A stretch of 25,746 bases of DNA from Chloroflexota bacterium (lineage in GTDB: Bacteria > Chloroflexota > Anaerolineae > Aggregatilineales > Phototrophicaceae). The notes beneath the pieces are model-generated. The model made no database searches. It saw only the letters and a list, made by a program, of their open reading frames with translations, and had not been told where the DNA came from. The DNA is taken from positions 1-25,746 of the forward strand of contig QGUR01000017.1 in the NCBI GenBank assembly GCA_003242205.1, written 5' to 3'. Both the position numbers and the translations under genes were made by a program. Positions 1-7,103 of this stretch are shown in pieces. Every line of letters begins with the position of its first letter. The first letter of the stretch is position 1.

Positions 1-965
1 CTGGCGCGGGGCGGTGCCGGGGGTGGTCTTTTCGTTTTTTCCGTCCGCAGGCCCCCCCCTTCCGCCTTGGGCGCGCGCATGTAGCCCGGCGGCGGCGTCA
101 GGCCCTTCACGCACTGCAGGGCGTCGTCCATCGCGATATCAAAGAACGGCGTGATGGCAAGTCCGCACAACACCGCGCGCAACTGCCGCCTGCCCAGCAG
201 CGAAGTCCAGCGGCCAACGTAGCGCTGCCCGCCATAGCGCAGATCGAAACCCGTACCGCTCAGGCCGCAAACGACGTTATACGCCACCACATCCGCGCCG
301 AATTCATCGACCGCGACCGTGCTCACCCGCTGCCCGGCGGCCCCGGCCATGTCACGCTGGTCGAGCACCAGCAGGCCATCCTCATCGAGCGTGGCGCAGA
401 CGCGCTCGATGACGGCGGCAGACTCGCCCGGAGCAATGACAACATCCGGACGCAGCACGGCCAGAGTATCGAACAGTGCCTCATCGCGCGCGCTGGCTCG
501 AAACAGAGCGACGCGCGAATCGCCGTCATTCGGGACCAGCGCGCGCGCCAGCGAAAGCCAGTCGGTCGCCACCGCGCCGCCACAGACCGTGTGCCGTAAC
601 GTCAGAAGCGCGCGCGCCACTTCGGCGGTCACAGTCGCGTCGCTATCGCCGATGATGACCACTCGCCGCGCCTTCAGCCGCTCCAGACGCCATTCGATCC
701 ACGCCTTCAGCGCTTCCAGCGTGTCGCGCACCACGATCACCGACACGCCCGTGGTGTCAAACGACGGTGGCTCGCTGACCAGCAAGCCGGCAGCGCCCTG
801 CCGCACTGCCCGTTCAAGCTGGCGCGGGTCGTTGCCATGCGCGACATACAGCGCCGTTTCCAGAGGCTGGGATGGATCGAAACGGAAGTCGGAGAACAAC
901 TGGCTGGCAGCCTCGCCGTACAGTTGGCCGCCACAGGCAGCCAGAAGGTCATAAAGATTGATCAT
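1..965 (-). CDS. Mur ligase (MurF-like) protein lacking the ATP P-loop, C-terminal end cut by window edge
   Basis: An open frame starts at ATG 965-963 and runs without a stop to the window edge (321 codons seen). The N-terminus (LLAACGGQLYGE, then QGAAGLLVSE near residues 57-65) resembles the UDP-MurNAc-peptide-binding domain of MurF-type ligases. Where the central domain should begin with a GKT/S P-loop, residues 102-113 read VVIIGDSDATVT, with no lysine. Later segments still follow the fold: LRPDVVIAPG (171-180), FGADVVAYNV (222-231), SLLGRR (255-260) and TPPPGYMR (290-297), like the end of the Mur central domain. After this the visible sequence is a charged, Pro-rich tail instead of a normal ligase C-terminal domain, and a run of eight G in the coding strand (52-59) could hide a frame error. 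I infer a non-catalytic Mur ligase paralogue, possibly scaffolding or regulatory in wall synthesis. It is divergent from tgt, with 102 bp between the two starts. Confidence 0.6.
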   Translation of the reverse strand, partial: MINLYDLLAACGGQLYGEAASQLFSDFRFDPSQPLETALYVAHGNDPRQLERAVRQGAAGLLVSEPPSFDTTGVSVIVVRDTLEALKAWIEWRLERLKARRVVIIGDSDATVTAEVARALLTLRHTVCGGAVATDWLSLARALVPNDGDSRVALFRASARDEALFDTLAVLRPDVVIAPGESAAVIERVCATLDEDGLLVLDQRDMAGAAGQRVSTVAVDEFGADVVAYNVVCGLSGTGFDLRYGGQRYVGRWTSLLGRRQLRAVLCGLAITPFFDIAMDDALQCVKGLTPPPGYMRAPKAEGGGLRTEKTKRPPPAPPRA

Positions 966-1024
966 GGGATGTGGTTGCTTCGCTGAATCACGTGACGAAT
1001 ATGGCAGATGTGGGTTTCTACAGT

Positions 1025-1033
1025 TGTTATAAT
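1025..1033 (+). promoter_or_regulatory. Extended -10 promoter of tgt
   Basis: The sequence TGTTATAAT is a perfect extended -10 element (TGnTATAAT). No good -35 box is visible 17 bp upstream, as is usual for extended -10 promoters. It sits 34 bp before the tgt start codon, placing the predicted transcript start about 28 bases upstream of the ATG. It also argues against the upstream ATG at 1008, which would lie before the promoter. Confidence 0.7.
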
Positions 1034-1067
1034 AGCAGGACGAATCGGCTATCTAAAAACGGGTTTC

Positions 1068-2177
1068 ATGTCATTCCATTTCGAAGTTCTGAAAACACAG
1101 GGACGCGCGCGCGCAGGCGTCTTCCATACACCACACGGCCCGATCCCGACTCCGGTGTTTGCGCCGGTCGGGACGCAGGCGACGGTGAAAGCCGTCATGC
1201 CGCGCGATCTTAAAGAGATCGGTGCGTCGCTGGTCCTTTCGAATACCTACCACCTGCATCTGCGGCCGGGCGAAGACATCGTGGCCGAGATGGGTGGTTT
1301 GCACGAGTTCATGGCATGGCCCGGCCCGATTCTGACCGACTCCGGAGGTTTCCAGGTTTTCAGCCTGGCGAAAATCAGTAAGATCGACGATGACGGCGTG
1401 ACGTTCCGCAGCCATATCGACGGCAGCCAGCGTCGCTTTACGCCCGAAATCTCGATGCGGATTCAGCAAAAACTCGGGGCCGACATCATCATGGCCTTTG
1501 ACCAGTGTCCAACGCCAACCGACCGCGCCGTCGTGGAAGCGGCGGTCGCGCGGACGAGCGCGTGGGCGCTCCGCTGCCGTGAGGCACACCCAGACGACAG
1601 CCGTCAGGCGTTATTCGGCATCGTTCAGGGTGGTATCTTCGAAGACCTGCGCGCCCGTTCAGCGCAGGATCTGCTCAAAATCGACTTCCCCGGTTTCGCG
1701 ATCGGCGGCCTCGCCGTCGGCGAAACCAAACAGGCAATGTACGATACGCTGGATTTCACCGTGCCGATGCTGCCCGAGAACAAGCCGCGCTACCTCATGG
1801 GCGTTGGCGTTCCGGACGACATGGCTCAGGCCGTTCTTCGAGGCGTTGATGTGTTCGACTGCGTTATGCCAACGCGCATCGCCCGGCATGGCGCAGCCTT
1901 CACGCCCGACGGCACGCTCAACATGAAAAATCTGGCCCTTGCGCGTGACGAGCAACCTGTCGATGCAACCTGCGACTGCTATTGCTGCCAGAATTTCTCG
2001 CGCGCGTACCTGCGCCATCTGGTGAAAGCGAATGAAATCCTCGCCCATATGCTGCTCAGCCTGCATAACATCCGCTTCCTGATCCGCCATGCCGAGAACA
2101 TGCGGCGGGCGATTCTGGAAGGCTCGCTGGATGCGTATGTGGCGAGTTTTCTCCAGCGATATTTACAGCCTGCTTAG
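1068..2177 (+). CDS. tgt: Queuine/preQ1 tRNA-guanine transglycosylase
   Basis: The enzyme exchanges the wobble guanine of GUN-anticodon tRNAs for preQ1 in queuosine synthesis. From ATG 1068 the protein is 369 residues and lines up with E. coli Tgt almost without gaps. D91 in DSGGFQVFSL matches the general base, D264 in the VFDCVMPTR segment matches the nucleophile, and C302, C304, C307 with H333 form the zinc site. The segments GIVQGG (185-190) and GGLAVGE (213-219) line the base pocket. The upstream ATG at 1008 is in frame but precedes the promoter and adds 20 non-conserved residues, so I reject it. The ribosome site is weak. TRIARHG replaces the more usual TRNARNG after the nucleophile. No other queuosine gene is present; the next gene is an unrelated lipoprotein. 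Confidence 0.96.
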   Translation: MSFHFEVLKTQGRARAGVFHTPHGPIPTPVFAPVGTQATVKAVMPRDLKEIGASLVLSNTYHLHLRPGEDIVAEMGGLHEFMAWPGPILTDSGGFQVFSLAKISKIDDDGVTFRSHIDGSQRRFTPEISMRIQQKLGADIIMAFDQCPTPTDRAVVEAAVARTSAWALRCREAHPDDSRQALFGIVQGGIFEDLRARSAQDLLKIDFPGFAIGGLAVGETKQAMYDTLDFTVPMLPENKPRYLMGVGVPDDMAQAVLRGVDVFDCVMPTRIARHGAAFTPDGTLNMKNLALARDEQPVDATCDCYCCQNFSRAYLRHLVKANEILAHMLLSLHNIRFLIRHAENMRRAILEGSLDAYVASFLQRYLQPA

Positions 2178-2201
2178 CCGTGCGTCGAAGGAAGTCGAGT
2201 A

Positions 2202-2229
2202 TTGAAAGCTCATCCCAACTGCATAACAC
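2202..2229 (+). promoter_or_regulatory. Possible weak promoter for the PstS-like gene
   Basis: TTGAAA (2202-2207) and TAACAC (2224-2229) are spaced by 16 bp, a passable -35 paired with a poor -10, in the 117-bp gap between tgt and the lipoprotein gene. No terminator for tgt is visible in this gap, so co-transcription with tgt is the alternative. Confidence 0.25.
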
Positions 2230-2294
2230 CGCCGTACCCGGATGAACGCTGTCGCACCGGCATGCGTTGGAACGCCTGCCGAATGTGACCGCAT

Positions 2295-3107
2295 ATGGGG
2301 AGAGCCAAGCGAACCCTCGTCGCCTTTGCGTTCACCCTGGTCAGTTGCAGCAGCCAGATCGTGCCGGCGGCCACGCCGACGATCAATACCGCGTTGCTGC
2401 GTCTCTATACCACGACGGCCGTCCTGCCTCTGGCGAACGAACTGACCAGCGCTTACAGCAAGCGGTTTCCAATGCTGGCGTTCGACATCACTTCGGGCAA
2501 CTATGAAGCGATGGTCGAACAGGTTGAACGCGACGCCGAAGCCTATCTGATGACGAACCACCTGCCCACCGAAAGCCCGTTGCTCGGGTTTCCCATCGGG
2601 CAGGATGGCATCGCTATCATTGTTCATCCGGACAACGACATCACCGGGCTGACTACCGAGCAGATTCGCAGTCTCTATCAGGGGCGCGTGAGCAACTGGC
2701 GAGATGTTGGCGGGCCGGATCGCGACGTGACGCTCATCAGCCGCGAAAACGGCTCCGGCTCCCGCGCCGAGTTCGATCGCCTGATTATGGGCGACCGGCG
2801 CACCAGCCCAACAGCGCTCATCGCGCCGTCAAGCGCGGCGATGGTCACCAGTGTCAGCCGCGACCCGAATGCGATTGGCTATGTGTCGATGAGCTATCTC
2901 GGCCCGACGGTGCGCGCGGTAGCGGTCGATGGCGTTGCGCCGACACTCGAAAATGTCGCCAACAATAGCTATCCGCTGCGCTCCACGATCTTCATCGTCG
3001 GCCAGCGGGAGCCGGAAGGCGATTTCCGTAGTTTCATCGGCTGGGTGCAGAGTCCCGAAGGTCAGACCGTCGTGACGCGCAGCCACGCCGCGCTAGCGGA
3101 ACCCTGA
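2295..3107 (+). CDS. PstS-like substrate-binding lipoprotein
   Basis: A 270-residue exported protein with a short signal peptide and lipobox (TLVSC, Cys18 predicted as the lipidated residue). The rest resembles the phosphate-binding PBP-like family: DGIAIIVHPDN (104-114), a segment like the family's LT-x-Q-x(2)-IY-x-G-x-NW around 119-135, and GSGSRAEF (153-160), equivalent to the loop that binds the anion in PstS. It is a little shorter than typical PstS. The start is fixed by an in-frame stop just upstream (2286-2288). No pstC, pstA or pstB is adjacent, so it may be an orphan binding protein, a phosphate sensor, or a binder of another oxyanion. It follows tgt by 117 bp and converges on the deacetylase gene with a 10-bp gap. 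The ribosome site is poor. Confidence 0.8.
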   Translation: MGRAKRTLVAFAFTLVSCSSQIVPAATPTINTALLRLYTTTAVLPLANELTSAYSKRFPMLAFDITSGNYEAMVEQVERDAEAYLMTNHLPTESPLLGFPIGQDGIAIIVHPDNDITGLTTEQIRSLYQGRVSNWRDVGGPDRDVTLISRENGSGSRAEFDRLIMGDRRTSPTALIAPSSAAMVTSVSRDPNAIGYVSMSYLGPTVRAVAVDGVAPTLENVANNSYPLRSTIFIVGQREPEGDFRSFIGWVQSPEGQTVVTRSHAALAEP

Positions 3108-3117
3108 CCGGCCACAG

Positions 3118-3993
3118 CTAGCGAACGCGATCCAGTTCCGCCTCATCGGCTGTCACGCCCGCAAACAGGTCATATTCGTCAACCCGGTTGGCCGGTGGCG
3201 CGGGGAAAACGCGCGTGAAGCCCTGATAGGGAGACAGCAGCTTACGCAGAAACAGCGGCAGCCTCGGCGCGCCACCGCCAAGCTGGCTGGCGTGGCAGTT
3301 GCTTGCCTCATCCCACGCTTCGTAATAGTCGCGCACGCGGACGCGCGCGTGAACCGGCTCGACATTGTCCAGCACAGCCTGCAAGTCGATGTCCGCGTTC
3401 CTGCCGAGGCGACGTGGATCCTTGCCGCGCAGTTTCATTATCGTGATCGCGAAACGCAGAAAGCCGGAGTCAATGCCTGAATAGTACAGCTTCTGCGGCC
3501 GGTACGGCTCCTGACCTGTATCGTACTCCGGCGAGCCGGCGGCGCTGAATGCCGTCGTCGTCGCCCGCTGAATGGCGATATGGTCGGGATGGCCGTAGCC
3601 GCCGTAGCGATTGAACGTAATCACCACCTGAGGCCGGACCTCGCGCATGACCTCGACAACACGCCGCGTCACTTCTGCCTGATCGGCCTGCCACAGGCAA
3701 TCGGGATGCAACGACGTCTCCGACCCCATCATGCCGCTGTCACGATAGCCGAGTTTATACACGCGCTTCAAGCCCAGCTTCTCGGCGGCGCAATCGAGTT
3801 CCGCCAGCCGCAGTTCGGCAACAGACGAATACCCGTTCAGATGTTCCGGAGACACCGTGCCACACTCGCCGTTGGTCGCGCAGATCAGGTAGACCTCTAC
3901 GCCTTCCGCCACATAGCGCGCGATCAACCCGCCCAGCCCAAAACTTTCATCATCGGGATGCGCGTATGAAATCAGCAAACGACGAGTTGCCAT
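3118..3993 (-). CDS. PIG-L/LmbE family deacetylase
   Basis: Zinc-dependent N-acetyl-sugar deacetylases of this family act on GlcNAc conjugates (as in GlcNAc-PI, mycothiol or bacillithiol synthesis). The metal site is visible: AHPDDE at residues 11-16 and GHPDH at 134-138, both in the expected places in a 291-residue protein. The start at 3993 is chosen because AAAGG lies 8 bases before it; an in-frame ATG 42 bases upstream (4035) adds an unconserved basic leader and lies within the predicted promoter. No signal peptide is seen, so it is cytoplasmic. The gene stands alone between convergent and divergent neighbours, so the substrate cannot be inferred; a role in a thiol cofactor or a glycolipid is possible. 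Its -10 box and a 5'-leader hairpin are listed separately. Confidence 0.88.
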   Translation of the reverse strand: MATRRLLISYAHPDDESFGLGGLIARYVAEGVEVYLICATNGECGTVSPEHLNGYSSVAELRLAELDCAAEKLGLKRVYKLGYRDSGMMGSETSLHPDCLWQADQAEVTRRVVEVMREVRPQVVITFNRYGGYGHPDHIAIQRATTTAFSAAGSPEYDTGQEPYRPQKLYYSGIDSGFLRFAITIMKLRGKDPRRLGRNADIDLQAVLDNVEPVHARVRVRDYYEAWDEASNCHASQLGGGAPRLPLFLRKLLSPYQGFTRVFPAPPANRVDEYDLFAGVTADEAELDRVR

Positions 3994-4013
3994 GGGTTTA
4001 CCTTTCACATTCC

Positions 4014-4039
4014 GGCGGTGTTGAAACCGCCTCATTATA
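4014..4039 (-). promoter_or_regulatory. Promoter -10 box and leader hairpin of the LmbE-like gene
   Basis: Read on the minus strand, TATAAT (4039-4034) is a perfect -10 hexamer about 40 bases before the start codon; no clear -35 box is seen. Just downstream, within the predicted first transcribed bases, GGCGGT and ACCGCC (4014-4019 and 4026-4031) form a perfect 6-bp inverted repeat with a 6-base loop. It may stabilise the transcript 5' end or bind a regulator. Confidence 0.5.
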
Positions 4040-4171
4040 ACGCCGGATTTTTACCTCCTACCTCACGCTTTCGAGACGCACCGGGCGACTCGGCTCTTAC
4101 CATACCGGGCCAAATCGCGTCATATTTCAGGAGAAATTCAGCCAAGTGTCTGAGCGACGTTTGTTCGACCA

Positions 4172-4180
4172 TGCTATAGT
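4172..4180 (+). promoter_or_regulatory. Extended -10 promoter of the methyltransferase gene
   Basis: TGCTATAGT matches the extended -10 pattern TGnTATAnT, 20 bases before the start codon. The predicted leader is only about 14 bases and contains the ribosome site AAAGGAAGG. No convincing -35 box is present. Confidence 0.55.
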
Positions 4181-4200
4181 TGCAGTTGAAAGGAAGGGCT

Positions 4201-4986
4201 ATGACGACCGCTGACGATGTAAAAGCGCGGGCGCGCGAGCGCTTTGGCCAGTACAGGCACAACTATGTTACAAGCGACATCCATGCTTCGGGCCATGACC
4301 TCGACCGGTTGATCGAAGTCGTCGCGCCACAGGCGGACTGGCTCGCGCTCGATATCGCCACGGGCGGCGGGCATACTGCCCTGCACGTTGCCCGGCACAC
4401 CCGCCGGGTCGTCGCGACTGATTTCGGGCTGGACATGCTCGTCGCGGCGCGGGAGTACGCGCAGGCGCAAGGTGCTGCCAATCTGACCTTCGCCGGGGCG
4501 GACGCCGAGCAACTGCCATTTGCCGGCCAGTGTTTTAATCTGGTGACCTGCCGCGTCGCCGCGCACCATTTTCCGGACGTCTATCGCTTCGTCGTCGAAG
4601 CGGCGCGAGTGCTCAAACCGGGCGGGTTGCTGGCCATCCTCGATCATCTGCTGCCCGATGACCCACGCGCCGCCGATTACATCGAAGCGTTTGAAACGCT
4701 GCGCGATCCAAGCCATCATCGCGCTTTCAACGAAGCGGAGTGGCGCGGGCTGCTGCTCGATGCCGGCCTGACGGTCGAGCATGTTGAGAAGCTGGAGCGA
4801 GCGGCGCTGCTGGTTCCATGGGCCGAGCGTCAGGGCTGCTCGCCTGAGACCATCGAACGCCTGCGAATCATGCTCGCGCAAGCGCCACAGGCCGTCGCGG
4901 AATGGATTCGCCCGCGTTCCGTTCTGTCGCCAGACGCAGGTTTTGACCATGTCTTCATCCTCATCACAGGTCGAAAAGAGCGCTAA
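4201..4986 (+). CDS. Class I SAM-dependent methyltransferase (Methyltransf_11/UbiE-like)
   Basis: A 261-residue soluble Rossmann-fold methyltransferase. Motif I is LDIATGGGHTA (residues 50-60), the acidic end of strand 2 is in VVATDFG (70-76), AGADAEQLPF marks motif II, and VLKPGGLLAI the post-II strand. These are the hallmarks of the Methyltransf_11 group that includes UbiE/MenG and many small-molecule methyltransferases; the substrate cannot be told from sequence. The start ATG 4201 is supported by AAAGGAAGG ending 3 bases before it; an in-frame ATG at 4180 overlaps the promoter. The last 38 bases overlap the DUF2785 gene if that gene uses its first ATG, suggesting translational coupling. 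Confidence 0.88.
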   Translation: MTTADDVKARARERFGQYRHNYVTSDIHASGHDLDRLIEVVAPQADWLALDIATGGGHTALHVARHTRRVVATDFGLDMLVAAREYAQAQGAANLTFAGADAEQLPFAGQCFNLVTCRVAAHHFPDVYRFVVEAARVLKPGGLLAILDHLLPDDPRAADYIEAFETLRDPSHHRAFNEAEWRGLLLDAGLTVEHVEKLERAALLVPWAERQGCSPETIERLRIMLAQAPQAVAEWIRPRSVLSPDAGFDHVFILITGRKER

Positions 4987-5830
4987 AAGCACAATGGAAC
5001 CCGCTTTCTGGCAATCGATTCGCGATGCCGACTACGCCGTCCCAGAAGGCTATTCACTGACCGAATTGACGAGCGAGTTAGTCGAATATCTCGGCTCGCC
5101 CAACCCGGTGCTCAGGCACACCTTCGGCTATTCGATCCTCGGCTACTGGATCGAGCGCGGCGTTTATTCCACCCGGCAACTGCGCGAGCTGATCATGCAG
5201 ATGGTCGGCAATCTGTCGCAAGGGTTGAAAGAACGCAACACCGACAGCGTGTTCCGGCGTTCGTTCTCGGCGCTGGTGCTGGCCGAAATCGTGGCGCGCG
5301 ACAACCACCAGCCCTTCCTGCGCGAAACCGAAATTAAGAACCTGCTGCGCTGGACCATCGAATATCTGCTGGCCGAGCGCGACCTGCGCGGCTATACCAA
5401 TACGAAAGGCTGGGCGCACGCCATTGCCCACACCGCCGATCTGCTGCGCCATCTGGCGCGCAACCGCTATACCGACCGCGATGATCTCGAACAGATCATG
5501 ATGGCGATTGCCCAGCGCATCACCATGCCGGTCGATCACGTTTTCATCCACAACGAGGACGAGCAACTGGTGCTGGTCGTCTGGGCGGCACTGGCGCGGC
5601 AGGAGCTGACGATGCCGTTCATGATCAACTGGCTGGCGCGCTGCGTGCAGGTAACGCAGCTTGCCAAGCCCGACGCGCCCTTCGACCCGAAAGTCCACGC
5701 GGCGACCCAGAATACGCGCAATTTCCTGCGCAGCCTCTATTTCCGCATTGCTTTGAACAAGAAAAGCGACGAGTGGCTGAACCGTCTGCGCCCCAAGGTG
5801 CTGGCGGCGGTCAAAGCCGTCAGCGGCTAG
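4949..5830 (+). CDS. DUF2785 family protein
   Basis: A 293-residue, largely alpha-helical soluble protein that I recognise as DUF2785: an N-terminal WxxI segment, LRHTFGYSILGYWIERG, the strongly conserved TDSVFRRSFSAL, and RDLRGYTNTKGWAHAIAHTADLL. The function of this family is unknown to me; the helical pattern suggests HEAT-like repeats. The start is uncertain: ATG 4949 has a weak AGG upstream and overlaps the methyltransferase by 38 bases, while ATG 4994 (MEPAFWQ) begins just after the methyltransferase stop and still keeps the whole recognised domain. It is probably co-transcribed with the methyltransferase. Its last 11 bases overlap the end of the convergent glycosyltransferase gene. Confidence 0.85.
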   Translation: MSSSSSQVEKSAKSTMEPAFWQSIRDADYAVPEGYSLTELTSELVEYLGSPNPVLRHTFGYSILGYWIERGVYSTRQLRELIMQMVGNLSQGLKERNTDSVFRRSFSALVLAEIVARDNHQPFLRETEIKNLLRWTIEYLLAERDLRGYTNTKGWAHAIAHTADLLRHLARNRYTDRDDLEQIMMAIAQRITMPVDHVFIHNEDEQLVLVVWAALARQELTMPFMINWLARCVQVTQLAKPDAPFDPKVHAATQNTRNFLRSLYFRIALNKKSDEWLNRLRPKVLAAVKAVSG

Positions 5831-7064
5831 CGGCCAGATTCGCCAGCGCCTCGGCGGCGCGCGGCGGGCCACCGAGCGCTGCCAGTTCCTCCGCGAACGC
5901 GCGCGCGTTCTGCTGCACGCGCTCATCCTGGGCGAGCGCCCGCGCCCCCTGAGCCAGCAGACCCTGCCTGACGTCGTGGGCAGTCAGGTTCAGACCGATT
6001 TTCGCCTGCGCCACACGTCGCGCCTGCCCGCGCTGGTCGGCAGCGTGAGGAACGCAAATTTGCGGGATGCCGTAAACGGCGGCGGCGTGCGTCGTCCCCA
6101 TGCCGCCATGATGGATGATCAGGCGAGTGCGAGGCAACACATGCTCGAAACTCACCCAGTTGAGCAGCCGGGTGGATTTCGGCAGCGCGGCCTTCAATTC
6201 CGCTTTGGCCTCCGGGGTAATCGGGTTCCAGCCGATGACAACGACCGGCACAAAGCCCGCGCGCGCCGCCGCATGGGCCGCCCAGCTAAAGAAGCCCAGA
6301 TCGCCGGTAAAAATGCTGCCCAGCGTGACCAGCGCGAGCGGTTTTTCTGCCGGAATATCGAGCAGCCACTGCGGCGGGTCGTCCGCCGGAGGCGCGGGCA
6401 TCCCGCCAACGAACAGCGTCTGCGGCAACAAATAATCGCTGTCGGCCTGATACCAGCGCTCACTGAAATACGAGATATGCAGGTGCGGGCTGAGAATGGC
6501 CGGTGTCGGCCCGCCGGACATATTCACGCCCTGCAAGCCGAAGCGCTCCAGTAGCCGCGCCACCCGTTCCTGGCTGTCCCGGCCAAGCGCGCGCTGAACC
6601 GGATAGAGAAACTCCTCGTTAAGCGCATCCAGCGCCGGCCAGCCACAGACCGCCAGCGGCCTATCAAGCGCTTCCGCCGCCAGCGCCGAAGCGGTGAGAA
6701 ACGGATCGGTGGCGATTACGTCGGGCGGGCCGATCTGATCCGCGAGTTCAAGCAAAGCCTCGACCGCATCGCCAACCAGTTCTTCGCTCAGCCACGTATC
6801 GAGCGCGCGGCGATAGCGCAGCATGACGGCCTCCGCCGGAGGCAGGGATTGCAAGTCGGGAGCGGGAGGCGGTGGCCACAGCCAGCCCGTGCGCCGGACA
6901 GGCGCGAACTCGATGCCAGCCGACGCCAGAAAACCGCCGAGGCGATTCTCGCTCACCCACGTGACGTGATGGCCAAGCGCTTTTAGCGCCTGAGCAGTTT
7001 TGAGAAAGCCGCCCCAGTCGGTATGGCTGAGCAGCGGCGCTGAGACAAACCAGAAATGTGCCAT
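5820..7064 (-). CDS. GT1-type glycosyltransferase (UGT/macrolide glycosyltransferase-like)
   Basis: A 414-residue GT-B enzyme that transfers a sugar from a nucleotide donor to a small acceptor such as a lipid, carotenoid or polyketide. The N-terminus (MAHFWFVSAPLLSHTDWGG) resembles the acceptor domain start, with the loop His typical of the family. The donor-site signature lies at about 318-345: HHGGMGTTHAAAVYGIP followed by CVPHAADQ, where the terminal D-Q pair contacts the donor sugar. VTLGSIF near 243-250 is the usual strand opening the C-terminal domain. No signal or membrane segment is seen. It starts 39 bp after the TPR gene on the same strand, so the two probably form an operon. The acceptor is unknown. 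Confidence 0.88.
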   Translation of the reverse strand: MAHFWFVSAPLLSHTDWGGFLKTAQALKALGHHVTWVSENRLGGFLASAGIEFAPVRRTGWLWPPPPAPDLQSLPPAEAVMLRYRRALDTWLSEELVGDAVEALLELADQIGPPDVIATDPFLTASALAAEALDRPLAVCGWPALDALNEEFLYPVQRALGRDSQERVARLLERFGLQGVNMSGGPTPAILSPHLHISYFSERWYQADSDYLLPQTLFVGGMPAPPADDPPQWLLDIPAEKPLALVTLGSIFTGDLGFFSWAAHAAARAGFVPVVVIGWNPITPEAKAELKAALPKSTRLLNWVSFEHVLPRTRLIIHHGGMGTTHAAAVYGIPQICVPHAADQRGQARRVAQAKIGLNLTAHDVRQGLLAQGARALAQDERVQQNARAFAEELAALGGPPRAAEALANLAASR

Positions 7065-7103
7065 TCGCAGAGCAACTCAATTCGCGAGGCCGAAAACGCG
7101 CGC

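Noticed and set aside
319..954. A 211-codon plus-strand frame at the left end
   Set aside because: It is Ser/Arg/Thr-rich shadow coding opposite the Mur ligase-like gene, which remains open through the window edge.
5078..5926. A 282-codon minus-strand frame opposite the DUF2785 gene
   Set aside because: The plus strand carries conserved DUF2785 motifs; the minus frame shows only Arg/His/Gln-rich shadow composition.
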